From Rheinheimera sp. 4Y26 (GTDB lineage: Bacteria; Pseudomonadota; Gammaproteobacteria; Enterobacterales; Alteromonadaceae), in the NCBI RefSeq assembly GCF_025245835.1, contig NZ_JAOBWS010000010.1:113956-177955 (forward strand): DNA of 64,000 bases, given 5' to 3'. This document shows, one piece after another, positions 9,504-18,524 of this stretch. The position numbers and the translations under genes are program-made. How positions within the stretch are numbered: position 1 is the first letter of the stretch; each line of letters begins with the position of its first letter. The notes under the pieces are model-generated. The model was not told the DNA's origin. It worked only from the letters and a program-made list of their open reading frames with translations, and did not search any database.

Positions 9504-10454
9504 GTGATTCAAACCGAAAGTAGACAAAAGACTGAAATGCAGATTGGTTTTCTCGACATTGTTGCTGAGCTTACTCGCTATAAAGTCCTGGTACTGCTCT
9601 TTATGGTCATGGTCTCGATACTCTCAGTCTGGATTTCTCTAAAAATGCCGAATGTGTATCAGACGGTTGGGATTTTCGCCCCTGCGACAGACAAAAAATC
9701 CGGTTTGGGTGGATTGGGTAGCCAAATCGGTGGTTTAGCGTCGTTAGCTGGTATTAGTTTATCTGCTGGTGGAGCCGTTGATAAAACAGACCTGGCAATT
9801 GAGTTGCTGCGTTCAAAAGATTTTATCTCCCGTTTTATTCAAAAGCATGATTTAAAAATATTGGTCATGGCGGGAGATGGTTGGGACATAAACACCAACG
9901 AGATTCGGATTGATCAAAAAAAATACGATACAGAAAATAAGATATGGCTTAGAACTCCAAAAGCGCCCAGATTGCCAGAGCCTAGCTTGCTTGAGGCTGC
10001 AGAAGAATTTAGCAAACTAATGGACGTGTCTAAAGATAAAACCACCTCTATGGTTAAAATCACCCTTGAATATTATTCGCCCGTTTTAGCCAAAAAGTGG
10101 CTGGATTTGCTGGTTGAAGAGGTTAACGAAGAAATCAGGCAACGCGATGTTTTAGAAGCAAAAGCAAGTATTGATTATCTGAATAATCAGCTTGCCACAA
10201 TTAACATCGCAGACATAAGAGAGTCAGTGATTCAAATTATACAAGATCAAACAAAAACTTTGATGTTAACTAATATCCGAAAAGAGTATGCGTTAAAAAC
10301 CGTAGACCCGGCATTTATTCCGGAAGAAAAGTCCAAACCCCGCAGAGCAATTATCGTGATTATGTCCGTATTTTCTGCATTTTTACTGTTGATGTTTGTT
10401 GCTTACTTAAAGATCTCTTTGTCATTTGTGAGTAGAAACAATAGAGATGAATAA
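9504..10454 (+). CDS. Wzz-type chain-length determinant protein
   Basis: An inner-membrane polysaccharide co-polymerase that sets chain length of Wzy-made polymers. The 316-residue protein has a membrane segment near residues 30-50 after a short cytoplasmic N-terminus, a large periplasmic domain with a Gly-rich loop (GLGGLGSQIGGL), and a second membrane segment near 280-303. There is no tyrosine-kinase domain, which fits Wzz rather than Wzc. Start is GTG behind AGGAG. Its last eight bases overlap the next gene, an EpsG/Wzy-like protein, indicating translational coupling of the two partners. This and the next gene look more AT-rich than their neighbours. Confidence 0.85.
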   Translation: MIQTESRQKTEMQIGFLDIVAELTRYKVLVLLFMVMVSILSVWISLKMPNVYQTVGIFAPATDKKSGLGGLGSQIGGLASLAGISLSAGGAVDKTDLAIELLRSKDFISRFIQKHDLKILVMAGDGWDINTNEIRIDQKKYDTENKIWLRTPKAPRLPEPSLLEAAEEFSKLMDVSKDKTTSMVKITLEYYSPVLAKKWLDLLVEEVNEEIRQRDVLEAKASIDYLNNQLATINIADIRESVIQIIQDQTKTLMLTNIRKEYALKTVDPAFIPEEKSKPRRAIIVIMSVFSAFLLLMFVAYLKISLSFVSRNNRDE

Positions 10455-11451
10455 TCGCGTTGTGCAAAGCATAAATTACTCGTTAATGTATCAGGATGAA
10501 AAAGGAGCCCGATTTCTCCCGCTTTTTATTTCAATACTTGTTGCAACATGCTTTGTACTGATTGATTGGCCAAGTGTATTTGGTGGAGACTTTGAAGATA
10601 GGCAAGTATTTTTTTACATTTTCTTAGGCAAGACTGACTACGATATTCCTCTGAGCTTTGAGACGTTTTTCTTTTATTTGTTTAATGAACAGTTATGGGA
10701 TAAAGGTGTTCGCTATCTGAATGTCGAAGTTGGATTAACAGTGCAGGAGATATTTCATGTTGTATCGTTCTTTACTGTTTTTTCATATGCTTATTTTATT
10801 GCTATTCGTGTTGGGTTGTTTGGTGTTCTTTTCCTTATAAATCCGTTGGTCGTTGATTTAGCATATTCACAACTCAGACTTGCTGCCGCGATGTCTTTTA
10901 TATTGGCGGCATATAACATTAGGAATACTCTGGTAAGAGTATTCCTTTTGTCCAGTGCGTTTTTTATACACACTGCAACTTTTCTCTTTGTATTTATTGC
11001 ACTTGCTTGCGCACATCTGCTTAAAAAATCTTATAAGGACAACTACAGTAGATATCTCACGCTCTTTTTACTCACACTGGTAGGTTTTTCAGTGGCGACA
11101 GTTGTCGGCCCCTTGCGTGCAGTGATACTCGAATTCATCGGTGACAGGAGGGTTGACTACGACATTGCAGCGTCAACGATGCTCTATGCATCGATGTGGA
11201 TATTATTGTTATGTATTAGTATTTTCCAAAATAAAGAATTTATTAATAATCTGACAAATGCCATCGCCATCGTATTTTTATCTGTTTTTGTGTTCTGTAC
11301 GGTATTTTCTGTGTATGGAGTCAGGTTTTTAGCTGCCGGCTTTCCGTTTATTATTGTCATGTTACTGAGATTATCGCCTGTGGAGCGTCCTTTCGTTATC
11401 ATGATGTTTTCCGGTTACGCCATGGTTCAGTGGTTTCTTTGGTTCAGGTAA
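10447..11451 (+). CDS. EpsG/Wzy-like polysaccharide polymerase, copy 1
   Basis: A 334-residue integral membrane protein with roughly nine or ten hydrophobic segments and no soluble domain, resembling the EpsG family of Wzy-type polymerases. It is clearly paralogous to the protein at 14392: both share FSYAYF, INPLxVDLAxSQLR, GPLR followed by GDRR, NAIAxVFLSVxxFCTxFSVYG and a C-terminal VQW. It overlaps the wzz-like gene by 8 bases and precedes a UDP-sugar dehydrogenase. It is predicted to polymerise lipid-linked repeat units in the periplasm. The base composition is AT-rich. The polymerase role rests on topology and neighbours. Confidence 0.72.
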   Translation: MNNRVVQSINYSLMYQDEKGARFLPLFISILVATCFVLIDWPSVFGGDFEDRQVFFYIFLGKTDYDIPLSFETFFFYLFNEQLWDKGVRYLNVEVGLTVQEIFHVVSFFTVFSYAYFIAIRVGLFGVLFLINPLVVDLAYSQLRLAAAMSFILAAYNIRNTLVRVFLLSSAFFIHTATFLFVFIALACAHLLKKSYKDNYSRYLTLFLLTLVGFSVATVVGPLRAVILEFIGDRRVDYDIAASTMLYASMWILLLCISIFQNKEFINNLTNAIAIVFLSVFVFCTVFSVYGVRFLAAGFPFIIVMLLRLSPVERPFVIMMFSGYAMVQWFLWFR

Positions 11452-11495
11452 CTCGTGGTGCCGAATTTAACAATTAATTTAATGTAAGGGATGAT

Positions 11496-12776
11496 ATGAA
11501 TACGAGTTTTTCAGTTGATAAAATTGCCATTATTGGCCTTGGGTATGTTGGTTTACCTCTTGCTGTAGAGTTTGGTAAAGTTTTACCAACGGTTGGCTTT
11601 GATATTAATGCCCATCGTATTGCCGAATTGCGTTCAGGTAACGATCATACGCTGGAAGTCTCGCCAGAAGAGTTATCTCAGGCTTCACTGCTTACTTTTG
11701 AGTCTGATATTGAACAAATCAAAAGCGCAAATTTTTATATTGTGACAGTGCCGACACCTATTGATGAACACCGGCAACCTGATCTTACCCCTTTGATCAA
11801 AGCCTCTGAAACATTGGGTCGGGTGGTTAAAAAGAATGACATCGTCGTTTTTGAATCCACTGTGTACCCTGGTGCGACTGAAGAAGTGTGTGTTCCGGTG
11901 ATTGAGCGTATTTCAGGTCTGAAATTTAATCAGGACTTTTTTGCCGGATATAGTCCTGAGCGCATCAACCCAGGTGATAAAGAGCACAGAGTTACCACCA
12001 TTAAAAAAGTAACCTCTGGCTCCACACCCGAAGTTGCTCAGTTTGTGAATCAGGTGTATGGCCGCATTATTACTGCAGGCACTTATCTGGCCAGTAGTAT
12101 CAAAGTGGCAGAAGCTGCCAAGGTTATCGAAAATACCCAACGTGACTTAAATATTGCGTTAATTAACGAACTGGCGGTTATTTTTAACCGCCTTGGTATT
12201 GATACTGAAGAAGTGTTGTTGGCCGCTGGTACCAAATGGAACTTCCTGCCATTTCGCCCGGGTTTAGTGGGCGGGCACTGTATCGGTGTTGATCCCTATT
12301 ATCTGACGCATAAAGCGCAGGCTGTTGGTTACCATCCGGAAGTGATTCTGGCTGGCAGACGCATTAACGATGGCATGGCTAAATACGTGGTGTCTCAGCT
12401 GGTCAAAGCGATGATCCGCCGTAATATTCAGGTGTCAGCGTCCCGCGTGCTGGTGCTGGGTCTGACCTTTAAAGAGAATTGCCCGGACATCCGCAATACT
12501 AAAGTTGTCGACATTATTGCTGAACTGAAAGAGTACGGCATGGTGCCCGACGTGTTTGACCCATGGGTAGATGCACAAGAAGCAAAAGCTGAATACGGAT
12601 TAGAGCTGGTAAAACAACCGGCACAGCATAGTTATGATGCTGTGATTGTTGCCGTGGCACATGGGCAGTTTAAGCAATTGGGTTCTGAAGGCATCAGGAG
12701 TTTTGGCAAAGCTGAGCATCTTGTTTATGACCTGAAGTATTTGCTGCCCAAAGAAGGCAGTGATTTAAGGTTATAG
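11496..12776 (+). CDS. UDP-N-acetyl-hexosamine 6-dehydrogenase, TviB/WbpO type
   Basis: Oxidises UDP-GlcNAc or UDP-GalNAc to the uronic acid. The 426-residue protein begins [20 protein letters not shown] and shows [38 protein letters not shown] and the catalytic-cysteine segment [16 protein letters not shown] near 263. This is the pattern of Vi-antigen TviB and Pseudomonas WbpO rather than of WecC. With the WbpP-type epimerase at 2847 it would give UDP-GalNAcA. An asparagine-synthase homologue at 16514 could amidate such a uronic acid. A perfect hairpin terminator follows at 12811. Confidence 0.9.
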   Translation: MNTSFSVDKIAIIGLGYVGLPLAVEFGKVLPTVGFDINAHRIAELRSGNDHTLEVSPEELSQASLLTFESDIEQIKSANFYIVTVPTPIDEHRQPDLTPLIKASETLGRVVKKNDIVVFESTVYPGATEEVCVPVIERISGLKFNQDFFAGYSPERINPGDKEHRVTTIKKVTSGSTPEVAQFVNQVYGRIITAGTYLASSIKVAEAAKVIENTQRDLNIALINELAVIFNRLGIDTEEVLLAAGTKWNFLPFRPGLVGGHCIGVDPYYLTHKAQAVGYHPEVILAGRRINDGMAKYVVSQLVKAMIRRNIQVSASRVLVLGLTFKENCPDIRNTKVVDIIAELKEYGMVPDVFDPWVDAQEAKAEYGLELVKQPAQHSYDAVIVAVAHGQFKQLGSEGIRSFGKAEHLVYDLKYLLPKEGSDLRL

Positions 12777-12810
12777 TTTTATCCCGTTTTGCCTTTACCA
12801 CACATTTTGT

Positions 12811-12840
12811 GCAGCCCTGAATTCAGGGCTGCTCTTTTAT
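12811..12840 (+). terminator. Rho-independent terminator after the TviB/WbpO-type gene
   Basis: A perfect 22-base palindrome at 12811-12832 (arms GCAGCCCT and AGGGCTGC around GAATTC) is followed by TCTTTTATTT. It lies 34 bases after the stop codon and only about 16 bases before the flippase gene, so the downstream genes either depend on readthrough or have a promoter that I cannot see. Confidence 0.72.
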
Positions 12841-12855
12841 TTGTAGCGCTCATGA

Positions 12856-14370
12856 TTGGTAACTAACTTGTCTGTCAGATCCAACATTATTTTAAATACG
12901 GTCAGTCAAATTTATATGGCGCTGTTATCAGTTGCCACTTTGCCGTTTTATATCGATATGTTGGGCAGTCAGGCCTATGGTTTGGTTGCATTTTTTATGC
13001 AGCTACAAACGATGATTGGCTTGCTCGACATTGGCATCTCAGCCACAGTTTCACGCAACACTGCGTTATTTGGTGCAGGTAAATTAGCCAGAAACGACTA
13101 TTTTGCCATGCTGCGCAGTATTGAATTTTCTTTTGTGGTTGTTGCGCTTTGTATCCTTGGCGGTGTTTTTTCTGCACCTGTACTGGCGCAGTCCTGGCTG
13201 AATCTCGGTGATTTTTCTGTTGTGGTTGCCCGGGATACGATACAGCTGATTTTTGTGGTAATTGCGCTGCGCTGGATGCAAACCTATTACCGGGCCATAG
13301 TGCTTGGTGCCGAGCAGCTGGTGTGGCTCGGCTGGTTTAATATTCTGGTCTCTTCGGTGCGGATCTTTGGGGTATTACCTTATTTGTATCTGGTCTCGGG
13401 TGATGTGCTGGACTTTTTCCTTTATCAAATCGTCGTCAACTTCATCGAACTGATGTTGCTGTTTTTCCGCACAAACAAAATAGCGGGATTCCGGCAAGGC
13501 GAACGTTTTGGAAAAATCAATAAAACTGCCTTGTCTGATGCAATAGCCAGTTCATTGGTTGTTGGCCTCACCTCATTATTGTGGGCGGTTATCACACAGG
13601 CCGATAAATTTCTCGCATCGGGCATACTCACCATAGCCGACTACACGGCTTATAGTCTGGTGATTAGCATCTCTTCGATTTTGTTGTTACTTTCCGGTAC
13701 CTGTATTTATGCAATCGGACCTGCCATGGCGCGGTTGCTGGCTCAGGATAAAAAGTCAGAAGCTGTGGCTGTTTTCCGCAATATTTCGCTGGTGGTGTCC
13801 CTGATGCTCGGCGCTGCATCAGTTGTGGTGATTGGCTGGAGTGAGGCGTTATTATTTGCCTGGACGGGCAATGTGCCGTTATCGCAAAAGGCCGCCGAAT
13901 TTTTGCCTTTATATATGCTGGCAACGTTATTTTTCGCCTTAGGGAATTTGTCCTATGCCATTAATTACGCAATTGGCAATTTTCAACTCAGATTAAAGTA
14001 CTCAATCATCAGTCTGTTGTTGTACCTGCCAGCACTTGCCCTGTTGTTATGGCTGTTTGGTGAACAAGGTTTGGTTTATGGCTGGTTGATGGTAAACCTG
14101 TTATTTTTTGTTGTTCCTCAGTTCTTTCTCTACCGCCAGCTGGATGACAGTTTGTATATAACTTCGATGCTCCAGGATGTCTGTATACCTGTGATGGCGG
14201 CAATGTCGGTGTTGTTGCTGATGTTTATTGTTGATCTTCGTCCGTTAAACCGACTGGAAATCTTCGCAGTTTTAACGCTGATTGGCTTATTGTCTCTGGT
14301 TGTGGCTGTGCTGCTGTCCAGAGCAAGATTGTTATTGTTGCCACAGCTGCGACAGTTGCTCAGAAAATGA
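12856..14370 (+). CDS. Wzx-like polysaccharide flippase, copy 1
   Basis: A 504-residue integral membrane protein with about 12-14 hydrophobic segments, of the MOP/polysaccharide-transport type. The N-terminus SNIILNTVSQIYMALLSVATLP and the LDIGISATVSRN segment near 60 match O-antigen flippases. It would flip the lipid-linked repeat unit to the periplasmic face. There is no ATG start; TTG at 12856 or TTG at 12868 are the candidates, and an ATG at 12852 is in another frame. It is followed directly by the second EpsG/Wzy-like gene. A second flippase gene lies at 26625 on the other strand. Confidence 0.85.
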   Translation: MVTNLSVRSNIILNTVSQIYMALLSVATLPFYIDMLGSQAYGLVAFFMQLQTMIGLLDIGISATVSRNTALFGAGKLARNDYFAMLRSIEFSFVVVALCILGGVFSAPVLAQSWLNLGDFSVVVARDTIQLIFVVIALRWMQTYYRAIVLGAEQLVWLGWFNILVSSVRIFGVLPYLYLVSGDVLDFFLYQIVVNFIELMLLFFRTNKIAGFRQGERFGKINKTALSDAIASSLVVGLTSLLWAVITQADKFLASGILTIADYTAYSLVISISSILLLLSGTCIYAIGPAMARLLAQDKKSEAVAVFRNISLVVSLMLGAASVVVIGWSEALLFAWTGNVPLSQKAAEFLPLYMLATLFFALGNLSYAINYAIGNFQLRLKYSIISLLLYLPALALLLWLFGEQGLVYGWLMVNLLFFVVPQFFLYRQLDDSLYITSMLQDVCIPVMAAMSVLLLMFIVDLRPLNRLEIFAVLTLIGLLSLVVAVLLSRARLLLLPQLRQLLRK

Positions 14371-14391
14371 CATTTTTAGTCAGACTACATC

Positions 14392-15366
14392 ATGTTTAAC
14401 ATGGATACCGCATCAAAACCACATCGCGCCATTGCCGTTATTGCATCATTTTTGTTTGCTGTGTTTTTTTCTATGGTGGACTGGGAATGGGTTCATGGCA
14501 GCTTTTTTGTTGACAGGGAAGTGTATTTTTCTATTTTCAGAAATGCGCCTGACTTTGAGATTTCGTTTAGTTTTTTCCAACTTGTCGCATTTATCGTCAA
14601 TGAGCAACTATGGAGTCAGTTAATTCGTGGTTTACATGAAAATGTTGGGTTGTCGCTGACAACAGTGTTTGGTGTGATCAGTTTTTTATTAGTGTTTAGT
14701 TATGCCTATTTTGTATCGTCGCGGGTTGGACCATTAGCCATATTATTGCTGATCAACCCTCTGTTAGTTGATTTAGCGTTTTCGCAATTAAGAATGTCGC
14801 TGGCGATGGTATTTCTGTTAATTGCATTTAATTGTAACCGCTGGTTATACAGATTACCTTTTCTGCTGATTGGTTGTTTTATTCATACCGCATCATTTTT
14901 ATTTGTCATCATGGCACTTTGTGTATTTGTCTCAGTCTCATTGGCAGAAAAATACCGGTTAAACCGGTTTAATTGTTATTTTTTGTTGGTGTTCACAGGT
15001 TTTTGTATTGCGCTGGTGGTAGGTCCATTACGCACCTTCATACTCGAACAGTTGGGTGACAGAAGAATTGTATATGATGCGCCGGCTACAACCTGGACTT
15101 ATGCTTCGGTGTGGGTGGCTATTCTGGCTGCAGCAGCTTTGCAGTTGAGCACTTTTTTCCGCAACCATGTGAATGCTATCGCATTGGTATTTTTGTCGGT
15201 GTACACATTTTGTACATTATTTTCAGTGTATGGATTACGATTTTTAGCAGCTTCATTACCATTTTTTGTAGTAGCATTGTGCCGTTTTGGTTCTTTTGAA
15301 CGTGCTTTTGTTGTTTTAATCTTCGCTGCCTACACAATAGTGCAGTGGGTTTATTGGATCCGATAG
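14392..15366 (+). CDS. EpsG/Wzy-like polysaccharide polymerase, copy 2
   Basis: A 324-residue multi-spanning membrane protein, paralogous along its whole length to the protein at 10447. Shared landmarks include NEQLW near 67, FSYAYFVSSRVG, INPLLVDLAFSQLRM, GPLRTFILEQLGDRR, NAIALVFLSVYTFCTLFSVYG and the C-terminal IVQWVYWIR. It is more GC-rich than copy 1. It is placed directly between a flippase and a glycosyltransferase, the usual position of wzy. The two copies may act on different repeat units, or one may be obsolete. The stop codon abuts the next start (TAGATG). Confidence 0.72.
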   Translation: MFNMDTASKPHRAIAVIASFLFAVFFSMVDWEWVHGSFFVDREVYFSIFRNAPDFEISFSFFQLVAFIVNEQLWSQLIRGLHENVGLSLTTVFGVISFLLVFSYAYFVSSRVGPLAILLLINPLLVDLAFSQLRMSLAMVFLLIAFNCNRWLYRLPFLLIGCFIHTASFLFVIMALCVFVSVSLAEKYRLNRFNCYFLLVFTGFCIALVVGPLRTFILEQLGDRRIVYDAPATTWTYASVWVAILAAAALQLSTFFRNHVNAIALVFLSVYTFCTLFSVYGLRFLAASLPFFVVALCRFGSFERAFVVLIFAAYTIVQWVYWIR

Positions 15367-16497
15367 ATGAATATTATGTTTTTAGTAAGCTCACTACAGT
15401 TTGGTGGGGCTGAAAGAGTGGCCACCGTATTATGTAATGAGTTTTCAAAACAGCATCAGGTGTCGCTGGTGGCCACTTATGGTGGGTTGGAACCCTGTGT
15501 ATTTGAGTTGGATTCATCTATTAAATTACATTACCTGGCCCGCGAATATCCTTGTTTTAAAGGAAAAAGTTCAGGCTCTTTTGCCCGACTGCTGAAGTTA
15601 CATCATCTTTTTAAAACAGAAAAACCTGATGTAGTGATCAGTTTTCTGCCCAATGTGAATGTGATGGCGGTGATTGCTAATACCGGTATCGGGCTGCCGT
15701 TGATCATCTGCGAGCGAAGTGATCCGGAGCATTTTCCAATGTCAGGTTTTTGGAAAATGATGTGTAAATACACATATCGTTATGCCGATATGCTAACGGT
15801 GCAAACCCAATCCGTTGCCGATAAAGTGGGCCTGTTATTCCACCTGCCTGATTTGGTCCGTGTAGTGCCAAACCCAATTCCTGCTTCTTTGGCAGCGCAG
15901 CCCCCCGGCGTATCTTCTGAACCTAAACACATTTTATGTGTGGGCCGGCTGATGCCGGGTAAACAGTTTGAACACATTATTGAGGCTTTTGCTTCATTGC
16001 AACCAGAGCTGCCCGACTGGGAGCTGCATATTGTCGGTGATGGTCCGCAGATGCCTTTACTGCGTCAGTTGGTGAGTCGTTTGGCGCTGAATCAAAAAGT
16101 CAGATTTTTTGGCAGTGTGGAAAATCCTTATCCGCAAATTGCCCAATGTGATGTTTTTGCCATGGCGTCGGCTTTTGAGGGGTTTCCAAATGCCTTGCTC
16201 GAAGCGCTGGCGCTGGGTCGTCCTACTGTGGTTTACGATTGCCCGAGTGGACCTGCCGATATGACAGAGCAGGGCGCTGTTGCAAAGCTGGTACCGCTGA
16301 ATCAGAAAGCGCAGTTCACAGCGGCGCTCAGAGCGCTTGCGCTCGATGAAGAAATGCGTGTGCAACTTGGCAAGCAAGCCCGTGCCTCTGTGATGGCGCG
16401 TTATGACTTGCCTGTTGTGACAGAACTTTGGTTTGAGCTGATTAAACAAGCGCAGCAGCACAGAAATAAATTACCCCAGGCCGGGCTGTCGTTTTAA
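15367..16497 (+). CDS. Glycosyltransferase, family 4 (GT-B)
   Basis: A 376-residue cytoplasmic glycosyltransferase. The N-terminal Rossmann half begins NIMFLVSSLQFGGAERVA, the glycine-rich acceptor loop typical of GT4 enzymes. The C-terminal half has ILCVGRLMPGKQFEHIIEAF near 185 and the nucleotide-binding EGFPNALLEALALGRPTVV near 275 (E-x7-E motif). Enzymes of this shape include N-acetylgalactosamine transferases such as PglH/PglJ, which fits the GalNAc-type sugars predicted here, but the donor cannot be read from sequence. It is in the same operon as its neighbours, with spacing of zero upstream and 16 bases downstream. Confidence 0.87.
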   Translation: MNIMFLVSSLQFGGAERVATVLCNEFSKQHQVSLVATYGGLEPCVFELDSSIKLHYLAREYPCFKGKSSGSFARLLKLHHLFKTEKPDVVISFLPNVNVMAVIANTGIGLPLIICERSDPEHFPMSGFWKMMCKYTYRYADMLTVQTQSVADKVGLLFHLPDLVRVVPNPIPASLAAQPPGVSSEPKHILCVGRLMPGKQFEHIIEAFASLQPELPDWELHIVGDGPQMPLLRQLVSRLALNQKVRFFGSVENPYPQIAQCDVFAMASAFEGFPNALLEALALGRPTVVYDCPSGPADMTEQGAVAKLVPLNQKAQFTAALRALALDEEMRVQLGKQARASVMARYDLPVVTELWFELIKQAQQHRNKLPQAGLSF

Positions 16498-16513
16498 AAA
16501 AGGATTGATTGTT

Positions 16514-18442
16514 ATGTGTGGTTTTGCCGGATTTTTTGCCCGGGTTCAAGGTGATTTTAATAGCGCTGAGGTGCTCACAGCGATGGGCAATGCCATCCGG
16601 CACCGCGGCCCTGATGATGCAGGAATATGGCAGCATCCGCATTTGCATCTGGGGTTCAGCCACAGACGGCTGTCAATTCTGGATTTATCGGCGGCAGGCC
16701 ATCAGCCCATGCGTTCGGCAACAGGGCGTTATACCATTATTTTTAATGGCGAGATTTATAACCACCTGAGTTTAAGGCAGGAGGTAGAAACACAGGGCGC
16801 CAGATTGTGGGTTGGCCATTCAGACACTGAAACTCTGCTGGCCTGTATGGACAGATATGGTTTTACGGCCACTATTGCCAAACTCAAAGGCATGTTTGCG
16901 CTAGCCGTTTGGGATGAGCAGGAACAGCAATTATTGTTTGCCCGCGACCGGTTGGGTGAAAAACCCTTGTATCTGGGCTGGTGCGGTGACTATCTGCTAT
17001 TTGGCTCAGAACTCAAAGCGTTACGTGCACATCCGGCTTTTGACAGTACCATCGACCGCCATGCCCTGGCGCAGTACATGCGCTACAGCTACGTGCCAAC
17101 ACCACGCTCCATTTACGCCGCTATTGAAAAATTACCGCCAGGTTATATTGCCTCGGTGTCATTAAACCGACCCGGTTCTATTGATAAAACCCAATATTGG
17201 TCGTTGCCGGCTGCTGTTGCGGCTGAGCCACAAGCAGAAACCAGTGTTGAGGGTTTACATCAAAAATTGCGCGAAGCGGTGCAATCACAAATGATTTCGG
17301 ATGTGCCGCTCGGGGCATTTTTGTCCGGTGGCGTTGATTCCTCCCTTATTGTCGGACTGATGCAATCTATGAGCAGCCAGCCGGTGAAAACCTTTACTAT
17401 TGGTTTTGACGTGCAGGAATTTAATGAAGCCGGATATGCAGCAGATGTTGCGCGTCATTTAGGCACTGAACATCATGAACTGATGGTGAGTGGTGCTGAC
17501 AGTCTGGCGGTGGTGCCAAGGCTCAGTCAGATGTACGACGAACCCTTTGCCGATTCGTCACAAATACCGACCTACCTGGTGTCGGCACTGGCCCGCCAGC
17601 ATGTAACAGTGACGCTGTCCGGTGATGGTGGTGACGAACTCTTTGCCGGCTACAGCCGGTATCCTCATGTGGCGGCCAAATGGCAACAACAGCAAAAATT
17701 GCCTGCTGCGCTTTGTTATAGTCTGGCTGCTTTGGGCCAAACACTGTTGCCGCAGCAGCTGAACCTGCTGTCATCCCGCCTTGGCTGGCAGAGCGCAGGT
17801 AACAATGCGCTGATGAAAGTCTCCAAAGGCCTGGCGGGCCTGGCTGCTGAAAACTTCGCTGATTATTACCAGTTATTTTTAACTCATCTGACGCAGCAAC
17901 AAAGCCAGCAACTGGTGCTTGCGGCAGAGCCCGGAGTGAACAGCGCAAACACAGGGTACTCGGCTGAGAACCCCATCACTCAGATGATGTATCTGGATAC
18001 CGCAGGTTATATGACGGACGATATTCTGGTGAAGGTTGACCGTGCTTCGATGGCGGCGTCGCTGGAAAGCAGGGTGCCGATGCTGGATGTTGATGTGATT
18101 GAATATGCGTTTCGGATGCCGCTATCGCAAAAATATCAGCAGGGCACAGGTAAAATTTGTCTGCGACAGATTTTGGATCAGTACGTGCCACGCAGTTTGA
18201 TCGAACGTCCGAAAAAAGGTTTTGGCGTGCCTCTGGCACGCTGGCTGCGGCATGAACTGCGCGACTGGGCAGATACATTACTGGATGCAAAAATGCTGCA
18301 ACAGCAGGGTTACCTGAATGTGGCTATGGTCAGCCGGATGTGGCGTGAGCATCTGGATGGCACCGCTGACTGGCACTTTCAGTTATGGAACATCCTGATG
18401 TTTCAGGACTGGCTGGCATCACAAGATACCACTAATTCGTAA
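16514..18442 (+). CDS. asnB: Asparagine synthase-type glutamine amidotransferase
   Basis: A 642-residue glutamine-dependent amidotransferase. The start at 16514 puts Cys directly after Met (MCGFAGFF), as needed for the N-terminal nucleophile; frame codons upstream of it are ignored for this reason. The glutaminase half has RHRGPDDAG, SHRRLSILD and FNGEIYNH. The synthetase half has the PP-loop FLSGGVDSSLIVGLM near 270 and LSGDGGDELFAGYSRY near 370. Such genes in polysaccharide clusters (for example WbtH of Francisella) make uronamides such as GalNAcAN rather than free asparagine; with the WbpP and TviB/WbpO types here that role is a reasonable inference. Confidence 0.9.
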   Translation: MCGFAGFFARVQGDFNSAEVLTAMGNAIRHRGPDDAGIWQHPHLHLGFSHRRLSILDLSAAGHQPMRSATGRYTIIFNGEIYNHLSLRQEVETQGARLWVGHSDTETLLACMDRYGFTATIAKLKGMFALAVWDEQEQQLLFARDRLGEKPLYLGWCGDYLLFGSELKALRAHPAFDSTIDRHALAQYMRYSYVPTPRSIYAAIEKLPPGYIASVSLNRPGSIDKTQYWSLPAAVAAEPQAETSVEGLHQKLREAVQSQMISDVPLGAFLSGGVDSSLIVGLMQSMSSQPVKTFTIGFDVQEFNEAGYAADVARHLGTEHHELMVSGADSLAVVPRLSQMYDEPFADSSQIPTYLVSALARQHVTVTLSGDGGDELFAGYSRYPHVAAKWQQQQKLPAALCYSLAALGQTLLPQQLNLLSSRLGWQSAGNNALMKVSKGLAGLAAENFADYYQLFLTHLTQQQSQQLVLAAEPGVNSANTGYSAENPITQMMYLDTAGYMTDDILVKVDRASMAASLESRVPMLDVDVIEYAFRMPLSQKYQQGTGKICLRQILDQYVPRSLIERPKKGFGVPLARWLRHELRDWADTLLDAKMLQQQGYLNVAMVSRMWREHLDGTADWHFQLWNILMFQDWLASQDTTNS

Positions 18443-18524
18443 GAGCCGCGGGTGACTGGGCTTTGTGACTTGTGTACAATTGCCCGGTTTTTGAAATTTG
18501 TTCCTGAGATGACTGCAAAATAAA

